DNA from: Methanobacteriota archaeon
GTDB lineage: Archaea; Methanobacteriota; Methanobacteria; Methanobacteriales; Methanobacteriaceae
Direction of reading: 5' to 3'
Length of the DNA: 6,343 nucleotides
Assembly: GCA_023434825.1 (NCBI GenBank)
Contig: JAEYSH010000202.1
Span: forward strand, 1-6,343
Below, piece after piece: positions 1 to 5,121 of this stretch (the first letter of the stretch is position 1; each line of letters starts with the position of its first letter). The position numbers were made by a program, and so were the translations under genes. The notes under the pieces are model-generated. The model saw only the letters and a list, made by a program, of their open reading frames with translations, was not told the DNA's origin and did not search any database.

Positions 1-657
1 TTCCAATTGTATACGGCTAAATTTAGATGATGATTGCTTCTTTTCCTCTACTTGCATCATATAATCCTTTGCTTCAGGTAATGGAATAATAATATCTGAT
101 TTAATAGCAATTTTATCTCCAATCTTATATGGTTCAAGTTTTATACATGTTATGTCAATACCACTATCTCTCAACCAAAGAACTGAAGCAATGGTTTCTT
201 CACGATAATCATTAGCAACTAGCATAATTCTAGGCTTATCATCAAAATCAGAGAATTCTGGATCATCAATAAAATCTGTTATTTCATCATCTATTTTATC
301 TTTTAATTCTTTTTGATATTCTGCCATTATATCAGTAATTTGTTCCATATTTAGTGTAGAACAATATGCTGCGTAATGAATAGCTTGTAAATCAATGAAT
401 TTATCGGCTACGTCCCTTTTAAGCTCAATAATTACTAATTTACCTGTTTTATCAATGGCCAAAATATCTAAACGATTATCAGTCTTATCAAACTTATCAT
501 ATTCCGTAGTTACTGTTAGTAATTCTTCACCTAAGATTTGCGGATATTCTGCAATCCATTCTTCCATATGTTTTCTTTCCCAAATCCCTAATTCAGAGAA
601 TTTAGACTCATCAATAAGCTCTTCAACCTCATTTTCTTTCCCAATTAAAAGAATCAT
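1..657 (-). CDS. PD-(D/E)xK (NucS/RecB-like) nuclease domain protein, 3' end beyond window
   Basis: This is an open frame of 219 codons read leftwards from ATG at 657-655 to the window edge without a stop, so the C-terminus is missing. The start is preceded by a good Shine-Dalgarno site (AAGGAG on the minus strand, 672-667) with a 9-nt spacer. The visible part shows a PD-(D/E)xK layout: D64 in RLDIL, then E78-L-K80 in VIIELKRD, then Q91-x3-Y95, the QxxxY type of RecB-like nucleases. An N-terminal helix (about residues 24-42, IWERKHMEEW then YPQILGEELL) and a later stretch, IIPLPEAKDYM (190-200), match what I recall of nuclease-like proteins annotated as NucS-type or DUF4268-containing. All expected catalytic residues are present, so a metal-dependent DNA nuclease is likely. 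Its substrate, and any C-terminal domain, cannot be told. It is divergent from the RHH-helicase module and separated from it by 478 bp. Confidence 0.8.
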   Translation of the reverse strand, partial: MILLIGKENEVEELIDESKFSELGIWERKHMEEWIAEYPQILGEELLTVTTEYDKFDKTDNRLDILAIDKTGKLVIIELKRDVADKFIDLQAIHYAAYCSTLNMEQITDIMAEYQKELKDKIDDEITDFIDDPEFSDFDDKPRIMLVANDYREETIASVLWLRDSGIDITCIKLEPYKIGDKIAIKSDIIIPLPEAKDYMMQVEEKKQSSSKFSRIQLE

Positions 658-826
658 TTAAAACTGCTCCTTATCATTTGCTATGGTTATAGATAGCATT
701 AAGTCATTAATAATTCTTATTAAATAGTATGATTTTTAGAAATTCGTAATATAGCAATATAATGAAGAATATCACAATAATATAAATCAAGGGAAATTGA
801 TTTTAAAACTTACAAAATATATATCT

Positions 827-851
827 AATATTCTGTATTCTATAGAATATT
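827..851. repeat. Nested palindrome around TATTCTATAGAATA
   Basis: The central 14 bp (836-849) are a perfect palindrome. A second, overlapping inverted repeat pairs AATATTCT (827-834) with AGAATATT (844-851). The 10-mer TATAGAATAT at 841-850 recurs at 3399-3408, on the other side of the RHH-helicase module. Its function is unknown; a protein-binding site or an element boundary is possible, but in such A+T-rich DNA short palindromes also arise by chance. Confidence 0.4.
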
Positions 852-990
852 TTCAACTATTAAAATAAAATAAGGTATGCGTCAAATAAAAATAATAAAT
901 AGCTCCGTTTAACTAATTATAGAGTTTAATTTCAATTTACCATAACCTAAAATTTACATGAAAATTCTACTTTTGAAACACCAAATTTTA

Positions 991-1004
991 CTAATTATAA
1001 TTAG
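991..1004. promoter_or_regulatory. Palindromic operator-like site CTAATTATAATTAG
   Basis: This is a perfect 14-bp palindrome about 130 bp upstream of the RHH gene. Related sequences lie at 913-922 (CTAATTATAG) and 1039-1051 (GCTAATAATTATC), and two closer relatives lie upstream of the helicase gene (1452-1466 and 1508-1520). The arm TTAGCAA at 1001-1007 is also inverted as TTGCTAA at 1037-1043. The clustering in intergenic DNA on both sides of a putative RHH gene suggests a binding site for that protein. No binding is shown by sequence alone. Confidence 0.4.
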
Positions 1005-1135
1005 CAATGCCCACATCTAATATTTTAAATTAAAACTTGCTAATAATTATCTATTTTAAATTTAAAGCCACGTATACAATATCTACTTAGGCAGAGCAAT
1101 TAATTATATAATTATAAAGATATTGAGGTGGTTTC

Positions 1136-1333
1136 ATGAATAAAGAACAAACATCCATATACTTAGAATGGGAATACAAACAAGAATTAAAGGAAATCCA
1201 AGAAGAAATCCAAAAATCAGGCAATAACATTTCAATAAGTGAATTAGTCACGGAATCCGTTAAAATTATGCTTTCATTCTACAGAGATGAAGTTATAATG
1301 AATTTTAAGAAGCGTGACTATTACAAAAAGTAA
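1136..1333 (+). CDS. Small putative ribbon-helix-helix DNA-binding regulator
   Basis: This 65-residue protein starts at ATG 1136, with GAGGTG at 1125-1130 and a 5-nt spacer. The order of elements fits the ribbon-helix-helix fold: a short N-terminal strand (TSIYLEW, residues 6-12), a charged amphipathic first helix (about 13-28), a turn with GNN at 29-31, then a second helix opening with ISELVTESVKIML (34-46). The serine starting helix 2 and the spacing resemble MetJ/Arc/CopG-type repressors, which bind palindromic operators as dimers through the paired strands. The C-terminal tail is basic (KKRDYYKK). Palindromic CTAATTAT-type sites lie on both sides, consistent with autoregulation and control of the downstream helicase. 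No toxin gene is adjacent, so an antitoxin role is not supported. The fold assignment is from pattern only; a coiled-coil small protein is the alternative. Confidence 0.55.
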   Translation: MNKEQTSIYLEWEYKQELKEIQEEIQKSGNNISISELVTESVKIMLSFYRDEVIMNFKKRDYYKK

Positions 1334-1380
1334 TATGGTAATTTGAAGTAAAATAGCTAGTTAATGTTATTGTGCACCCT

Positions 1381-1396
1381 CTAAAACTCTTTTTAG
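1381..1396 (+). terminator. Possible terminator after the RHH gene
   Basis: CTAAAA (1381-1386) and TTTTAG (1391-1396) form a short 6-bp hairpin with loop CTCT, with a T5 run at 1390-1394. Archaeal termination often relies on oligo-T alone. The stem is weak, so this is only a candidate. Confidence 0.25.
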
Positions 1397-1451
1397 CCAA
1401 TATATAAAATAAAGAAATCGTTTTCAAAAATTAATTTTTAAATTTATAAAA

Positions 1452-1523
1452 TACTAATTATTAGTAAACGGCTTATTTTTTAATTTTAATTTAATATTAA
1501 ACTTAAAACTAATTATTAGTAAA
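1452..1523. repeat. Two identical 16-bp repeats, each holding a palindrome
   Basis: ACTAATTATTAGTAAA occurs exactly at 1453-1468 and again at 1508-1523, offset by 55 bp, about five helical turns. Each copy contains a near-perfect palindrome about one central base: TACTAAT-T-ATTAGTA at 1452-1466 and ACTAAT-T-ATTAGT at 1508-1520. The second copy ends 15 bp before the TATA box of the helicase gene. The likely role is an operator pair for the RHH protein. An iteron-like origin element is the alternative, because the next gene is helicase-like. Confidence 0.6.
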
Positions 1524-1538
1524 TATAAAACCATTAAA

Positions 1539-1547
1539 TTTATATAA
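1539..1547 (+). promoter_or_regulatory. Archaeal TATA box of the helicase gene
   Basis: TTTATATAA fits the archaeal box A consensus. The usual distance of about 25 bp to the start site puts transcription near 1570, just before the first leader hairpin (1574). A second weaker TATA-like run lies at 1562-1569. Confidence 0.5.
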
Positions 1548-1573
1548 CTGGATAAATAATTAATATATAGTGA

Positions 1574-1610
1574 ATATTGCCACGGAGGTGTGAACATTGT
1601 AAAGCAATAT
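1574..1610 (+). promoter_or_regulatory. Leader hairpin 1 with a Shine-Dalgarno site in its loop
   Basis: ATATTGC (1574-1580) and GCAATAT (1604-1610) are perfect 7-bp inverted arms around a 23-nt loop. The loop contains GGAGGTG (1584-1590). Six nt further is TTG TAA (1597-1602), a start followed at once by a stop; the spacing equals that of the real gene. Alternatively GTG at 1590-1592 opens a 12-codon frame ending at TAA 1626-1628, but it overlaps its own Shine-Dalgarno site. No longer protein can be made from this site. Confidence 0.45.
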
Positions 1611-1618
1611 AAAAAAAT

Positions 1619-1636
1619 GCAGCCCTAAGAGGCTGC
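1619..1636 (+). promoter_or_regulatory. Leader hairpin 2 touching the helicase Shine-Dalgarno site
   Basis: GCAGCC (1619-1624) and GGCTGC (1631-1636) form a perfect 6-bp G+C-rich stem with loop CTAAGA. It is conspicuous in A+T-rich DNA. The stem ends exactly where the Shine-Dalgarno site GGAGGTG (1637-1643) of the helicase begins, and A7 precedes it at 1611-1617. It could control access of the ribosome. There is no T-run after it, so an intrinsic terminator is unlikely. Confidence 0.55.
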
Positions 1637-1649
1637 GGAGGTGTAATAG

Positions 1650-3341
1650 ATGTTTAATAATAATTTAAATCTTCGAGAAGAAGTATCTTTTGGTTTTAAA
1701 ATATCAGATAAACAGGAACAATTCCAAGAAAGATGGACAAATACTATTGATTCGTTTTTAGAGCAGGATAAAAATATTATAATTAATAATGCACCAAATA
1801 GAATAGGTAAAACTATAACTACACTGAAATACTTCTTAGATAAAGGTTTAAAGGTTTTATATGTTTCAGATAGGCATAACCAGATTAATGAAGTAGATGC
1901 TAAACTCAATAGTGAAAGTTTCAGGCATTGGTTTGGATTAGATCAACTTTGTTCACAAAAATACAAATATAACAGAGAATTATTAATTAAAAATAATGTT
2001 TCCTCAAGATATTTGTGTAAAGATTGTATTGTAAAGAAAAATTGTGGATATATAAACCAATTTCAGCTAAGAGATATAAAAATGGTTGGTGCACCTAAAG
2101 AGTTTTTACAATCAAGTTATGTTGATAATTTCGCTCCAGATATAATTGTTTTTGATGAAATCATAGATAAAGGTAAAAAAATTGAACCTATCCTTCCAGA
2201 ATTAGATAAAGAAATTTTTGAAGAGTTCGATCTAGAATATTATTATTACCCATATAACTATATAAAATCGTTTGTAGATAAAAAAGACTTTAATTTAGAT
2301 AAAGAAATCTTAGAAGTTCTTAAAGATGATGCAAAGCTTATTTCTTTTGAATTTGAGGAAATTATATACAAAATCAAGTACAGAAATGTAACTAAGGATT
2401 ATCATAAGATAGCAGACTTGTTAAAATTCATATTTAATATGAATACTACTGTTAAATATATTGAAATGTGCATAAATAATGGATATAATAATTTATTCGA
2501 AATTCCATTCATTTATGATGCATTCAAATTAATAGAAAAGCATAATTGTAAATTAATTTTATTAAATACATCTTTAGAACCAGAAATTTTCCAGATGTTG
2601 ACTAATGGTTATGACAAAGAAATTCACGACCCCATAACGTTTGAATATCCTATAATTAACGATAAAAGCGTTTTATTACACTATAACAATAATGGGAGGT
2701 CTTTTTCGAAATCTACACTCTTTGAAACACATAAAAATGGTAAAAATAAAGTAAAAGTTAAAATAGATGACTCCATGAATCCTATCATTAACAAAGACAC
2801 TTACGCACCTGAAATCTTTGATATGGTATTCTCAACCCTTGAACATTCTAAAAAATTAGAATTTAAGACTGGAATTATAACATTTAAGATTGCAACTCCC
2901 ATATTTCACGATAAGGCGGATGTAATTGGTCATTTCGGAGGTCATCAAGGATCTGATCAATTTGATGATGTTGATGTTTTAATTATACTCGGTACTTTTA
3001 ATCTCAACCCCGGAGCATTATATCAGAAATACCAATGTATCACTCAAAATTATCAAATAAACAAAAAGGATGACTGGATCAATTCAAGAAGAGTAAACGG
3101 TATGCGGCTTAGATATAGTGATAATGAGAAATTAAACCAGATTAAAACCTACAAACTAAATGAAGAACATGGTCAAGCAATTTTTAGAAGCGGTTCCCAT
3201 GTCCAAGATAAGAAAATCGTTATTGCATTCGGATTAGTACCAGAAGGTGTTGAAAAAACACTCACTTATAGTACAATAAAAAGTAAAAAAGGCCTTAAAA
3301 TAGCACTAACAAAACTATTTAAAAAATTCCAAACTCAATAA
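1650..3341 (+). CDS. Superfamily 2 helicase-like ATPase with four-cysteine cluster
   Basis: This 563-residue protein starts at ATG 1650, with GGAGGTG at 1637-1643 and a 6-nt spacer. Helicase motifs appear in the SF2 order. Motif I is APNRIGKT (48-55, K54 and T55), a Walker A with Ala in the first Gly place. Motif II is IIVFDEI (165-171, D169-E170). A motif III-like stretch is LLNTSLEP (304-311). A motif V-like region is GHQGSDQFDDVDVLIILGT (431-449), and a motif VI-like QAIFR is at 509-513. Between motifs I and II lie C101, C123, C126 and C132 (C-x21-C-x2-C-x5-C, then GY). This recalls the iron-sulfur cysteines of XPD/DinG-type helicases, where the last Cys is often followed by Pro-Tyr. An ATP-driven DNA helicase or translocase for replication or defence is inferred; no nuclease or primase domain is visible. 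Tandem stops TAATAA close the frame. The exact family is not recognised. Confidence 0.72.
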   Translation: MFNNNLNLREEVSFGFKISDKQEQFQERWTNTIDSFLEQDKNIIINNAPNRIGKTITTLKYFLDKGLKVLYVSDRHNQINEVDAKLNSESFRHWFGLDQLCSQKYKYNRELLIKNNVSSRYLCKDCIVKKNCGYINQFQLRDIKMVGAPKEFLQSSYVDNFAPDIIVFDEIIDKGKKIEPILPELDKEIFEEFDLEYYYYPYNYIKSFVDKKDFNLDKEILEVLKDDAKLISFEFEEIIYKIKYRNVTKDYHKIADLLKFIFNMNTTVKYIEMCINNGYNNLFEIPFIYDAFKLIEKHNCKLILLNTSLEPEIFQMLTNGYDKEIHDPITFEYPIINDKSVLLHYNNNGRSFSKSTLFETHKNGKNKVKVKIDDSMNPIINKDTYAPEIFDMVFSTLEHSKKLEFKTGIITFKIATPIFHDKADVIGHFGGHQGSDQFDDVDVLIILGTFNLNPGALYQKYQCITQNYQINKKDDWINSRRVNGMRLRYSDNEKLNQIKTYKLNEEHGQAIFRSGSHVQDKKIVIAFGLVPEGVEKTLTYSTIKSKKGLKIALTKLFKKFQTQ

Positions 3342-3385
3342 TAACCGTTAATCAATCTTTTTAAATGATTTTAACAGTTATTATT
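3337..3385 (+). terminator. Long inverted repeat at the helicase stop codon
   Basis: AATAATAACCGTTAA (3337-3351) pairs with TTAACAGTTATTATT (3371-3385) at 14 of 15 positions. The stem can extend with AATCA/TGATT across a 2-nt bulge. The left arm includes the tandem stop codons. The T5 run at 3358-3362 and the T-rich DNA that follows make a transcription terminator the simplest reading. A protein-binding or replication site remains possible. Confidence 0.55.
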
Positions 3386-3757
3386 CCTATTTTATTTATA
3401 TAGAATATAAAATTTTTATAATATTCTTTTATATTCGACATTTATCAAACAACATTATAAACCAGTTAATTAATTATTAAACTGCCATAACTTCTTTATT
3501 TTGGATAATTAATTTTATTAAGATAATTAAGCCTTCGAGAGACATTCACTACAATTTATCCGTACATAACATTTGTAATAAAATTGCCAAAAATCGTTAA
3601 TATGATGAAAATATTCTAGTGAACGTTTAGAGTTACAACCCTCCTAAAAAGAAATCTACTTCAGAGACAGACTCTCAATCTACAAATCCTAAAATTAAAA
3701 GTTTAATACTAATAATAATTAATTAATATATAATTTGCATAAGGGGGAAACTATGAA
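3342..3757. other. Intergenic region between helicase and zinc-ribbon gene
   Basis: This 416-bp stretch has no intact gene. It begins with the inverted repeat at 3337-3385. A second one follows at 3402-3427 (AGAATAT/ATATTCT, 12-nt loop), overlapping the TATAGAATAT shared with 841-850. GATAATTAA is repeated at 3504-3512 and 3522-3530. From 3631 to 3726 there is a start-less open frame of 31 codons rich in Lys, Ser, Thr and Pro that could be coding debris. The promoter of the zinc-ribbon gene must lie in the A+T-rich 3690-3735; TTTAATAC near 3702-3709 is one TATA candidate, and AATATATAA at 3725-3733 sits too close to the start for a normal leader. Confidence 0.55.
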
Positions 3758-3761
3758 ATGA
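3741..3761 (+). promoter_or_regulatory. Shine-Dalgarno with a two-codon ORF overlapping the true start
   Basis: AAGGGGG (3741-3747) is followed by ATG AAA TGA (3753-3761), whose stop overlaps the ATG of the zinc-ribbon gene (3758-3760). The nearer ATG has the more usual 5-nt spacing. A ribosome could start there, stop at once and restart on the gene. This may lower or couple expression, or be chance. Confidence 0.3.
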
Positions 3762-4489
3762 GCTATTTAAAATGCGACAAATGTGGAGGATATTACGAGT
3801 TACAGGAAGGGGAATCAGCAGATGATTTCAATAGTTGTGAGTGTGGAGGCAAATTAAAGGAAATTGAAAGCATTAATGCCCCTGAAACCCAAAAAAAAGA
3901 CGAAGAAATTAAATATAGCATGTGGACAGGTAAACCTTTAAACAAATCTGATAATTCAAATTCAGTTAAAAAACCTCCAGTAAAGCCTAAAGAACCAGAA
4001 AAAGAAAAAATAAATGAATGCTCTAATTGTGGTACTGAAAATCTGGAATCAGCCAAATATTGTACTAAATGCGGGAGTAGCTTAGGAGCAAATATCTGTC
4101 CAAACTGCAAAACCGAAAACCCAAAAGATGCACAGTTCTGTCAAGAATGTGCCAGAAATTTAAAGCCTAAAACAGAAATATCTAAACCATTAGTTGATGA
4201 ATTAGAAAAGAAAAAAGGATTAGACATTGGAGAAGCTATTGTAATTTGCCTTTTTTCACCAATTGCTGGAGCAATAGGTTTTCTTGTCTGGCATGATAAA
4301 AAGCCACAGAAAGCACAACAATCATGTTTAATTGCAGTATTAGCTTTTGTTATATTGCTTCTTGCATATTTTGCATATATATTTTATACGGCCTATTTTA
4401 GTACTACAAGTTCACTAGATACTAATTCAGATGTACAATTAGCAAGAAGCAGTATTAATTTAATTTCAATATTATTTATAGGTGGTTAA
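3758..4489 (+). CDS. Zinc-ribbon membrane protein with three Cys4 sites and two TM helices
   Basis: This 243-residue protein has three predicted zinc sites in its N-terminal half. They are C6-x2-C9 with C27-x-C29, C88-x2-C91 with C102-x2-C105, and C114-x2-C117 with C128-x2-C131. The last two form a double zinc ribbon (CSNCGTEN...YCTKCG and CPNCKTEN...FCQEC). A Lys/Pro/Glu-rich linker (about 65-85) separates the first from the second. Two hydrophobic helices follow, about 158-178 and 190-213, with a short basic loop (KKPQK) between them. The start with [16 protein letters not shown] resembles many uncharacterised methanobacterial membrane proteins. The Shine-Dalgarno site is AAGGGGG at 3741-3747. 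It lies 10 nt from this ATG but only 5 nt from an ATG at 3753 that makes just Met-Lys-stop. The gene overlaps the next by 8 bp, so the two form an operon. Function unknown; binding of a partner protein or nucleic acid at the membrane is inferred. Confidence 0.75.
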   Translation: MSYLKCDKCGGYYELQEGESADDFNSCECGGKLKEIESINAPETQKKDEEIKYSMWTGKPLNKSDNSNSVKKPPVKPKEPEKEKINECSNCGTENLESAKYCTKCGSSLGANICPNCKTENPKDAQFCQECARNLKPKTEISKPLVDELEKKKGLDIGEAIVICLFSPIAGAIGFLVWHDKKPQKAQQSCLIAVLAFVILLLAYFAYIFYTAYFSTTSSLDTNSDVQLARSSINLISILFIGG

Positions 4490-4826
4490 ACTGGAGGATA
4501 AAGAATTTACATTTGTATTGTGTCATCAAATGCCTGAAAGGTCATTTCATTACAACGGTAAGCAATTTCCAGTATGTGCAAGATGTACAGGTATCTTTTT
4601 TGGATATTTAACACTTCCCATTTTCCATTTTAACATTATCCAGCCTTCTGTACTATTGATTGTTGCTTTAATGATCCCACTGCTTATAGACTCAATTACA
4701 CAAGCTATGGGCTACAGAGAAAGTAATAATGTTCTTAGATTTGTAACAGGAGTATTAGCAGGTTCAGCACAAGTAGCATTAGTAGTTTTAATTGCAAGGT
4801 TCATGTTACTTTTAGTGCATGGTTAG
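4482..4826 (+). CDS. DUF2085 family membrane protein
   Basis: This 114-residue protein carries the hallmarks of DUF2085: [12 protein letters not shown] (11-22, C14-H15) and [15 protein letters not shown] (28-42, C32-x2-C35). The later stretch [14 protein letters not shown] (68-81) and LRFVTG (85-90) also fit the family. Hydrophobic segments at about 36-52, 56-72 and 88-111 suggest three membrane helices. The conserved Cys/His set could bind a metal; the family's function is unknown. GTG 4482 is chosen because it keeps C14-H15 and overlaps the previous gene's end by 8 bp, pointing to translational coupling. The only nearby in-frame ATG (4530) would lose C14-H15. Oddly, a strong Shine-Dalgarno-like GGAGG sits inside codons 4-6 (4493-4497) with no good start after it. 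No clear ribosome site precedes the GTG. Confidence 0.82.
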   Translation: MVKLEDKEFTFVLCHQMPERSFHYNGKQFPVCARCTGIFFGYLTLPIFHFNIIQPSVLLIVALMIPLLIDSITQAMGYRESNNVLRFVTGVLAGSAQVALVVLIARFMLLLVHG

Positions 4827-5121
4827 AAAAGATATTTGGACTTTGAAATGTTAAAAAATAGCTCTAAAAGCCTCTAGAAATATATATTAAATAAGTTATT
4901 TTTGAAAGTTTTAAACACAAATAAAGGAATTAAATAGTTCCATATTATATTTAGAAGTTTTAAATCTGCAATTAAAGGAAATAGATATAATTATGTATCT
5001 AACCTATAGATTTTCGATTTTTATAAAATTTTTGTCTTCGGTTCCCATGAATTATGCAAATTCTGTATACAATAAGCCTGTTCCGGCAACTATCAAACCC
5101 TAAATCAAAAGTAATTTAATC
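4827..5121. other. Intergenic region between convergent genes
   Basis: This 295-bp stretch lies between the 3' ends of two convergent genes and has no gene. T5 runs at 4899-4903, 5018-5022 and 5029-5033 could end rightward transcripts. An A6 run at 4853-4858 (T6 on the minus strand) could end leftward ones. An imperfect direct repeat (AGTTTTAAA at 4907-4915 and 4956-4964; AAAGGAA at 4923-4929 and 4974-4980) is probably low-complexity chance. Confidence 0.45.

Larger units (their letters stand above)
658..1135. other. Divergent A+T-rich intergenic region with palindromes
   Basis: This 478-bp region has no convincing gene on either strand. It must contain the promoters for the nuclease gene (leftwards) and the RHH gene (rightwards). 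It holds nested palindromes at 827-851 (perfect 14-bp TATTCTATAGAATA at 836-849, plus outer arms AATATTCT/AGAATATT). It also holds a perfect 14-bp palindrome at 991-1004, related half sites at 913-922 and 1039-1051, and a direct repeat TATTTTAAATT(T)AAA at 1021-1034 and 1052-1066. Possible TATA boxes for the RHH gene are GTATACAATA near 1072-1081 and TTATATAA near 1104-1111. The second would place the transcript start almost at the ATG, so the first is favoured. Confidence 0.6.
1334..1649. other. Intergenic control region of the helicase gene
   Basis: This 316-bp region has no larger gene. From left to right it holds a weak hairpin with a T5 run (CTAAAA/TTTTAG, 1381-1396) and a 14-bp A+T palindrome at 1426-1439. 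Two copies of ACTAATTATTAGTAAA follow at 1453-1468 and 1508-1523, with a palindrome TTTAATATTAAA between them at 1490-1501. Next come a consensus-like TATA box at 1539-1547 and a structured leader with two Shine-Dalgarno sites (1574-1643). Confidence 0.6.

Noticed and set aside
395..661. Plus-strand 88-codon open frame
   Set aside because: It is antisense to the nuclease gene, which has a clear domain and Shine-Dalgarno site; the peptide is Ser/Leu-rich shadow sequence.
1136..1333. Antitoxin of a toxin-antitoxin pair
   Set aside because: No toxin-sized gene is adjacent or overlapping; the next gene is a 563-residue helicase-like protein over 300 bp away.
1625..1909. Minus-strand 94-codon open frame
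   Set aside because: It overlaps the helicase N-terminus including the Walker A region and has no recognisable domain.
3504..3545. Possible tRNA fragment or att site near CCTTCGAGA
   Set aside because: No T-arm or acceptor stem could be folded and no matching copy was found elsewhere in the window.
3602..3665. Possible C/D box RNA starting at ATGATGA (3602-3608)
   Set aside because: The C-box-like sequence has no CTGA D box on the same strand at a suitable distance and no terminal stem.
3793..4110. Minus-strand 105-codon open frame
   Set aside because: It is antisense to the zinc-ribbon gene, whose Cys pairs prove the sense frame.
4907..4980. Imperfect direct repeat (AGTTTTAAA then AAAGGAA, twice)
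   Set aside because: Short matches with unequal offsets (49 and 51 bp) in A+T-rich spacer; likely chance, and not a CRISPR.
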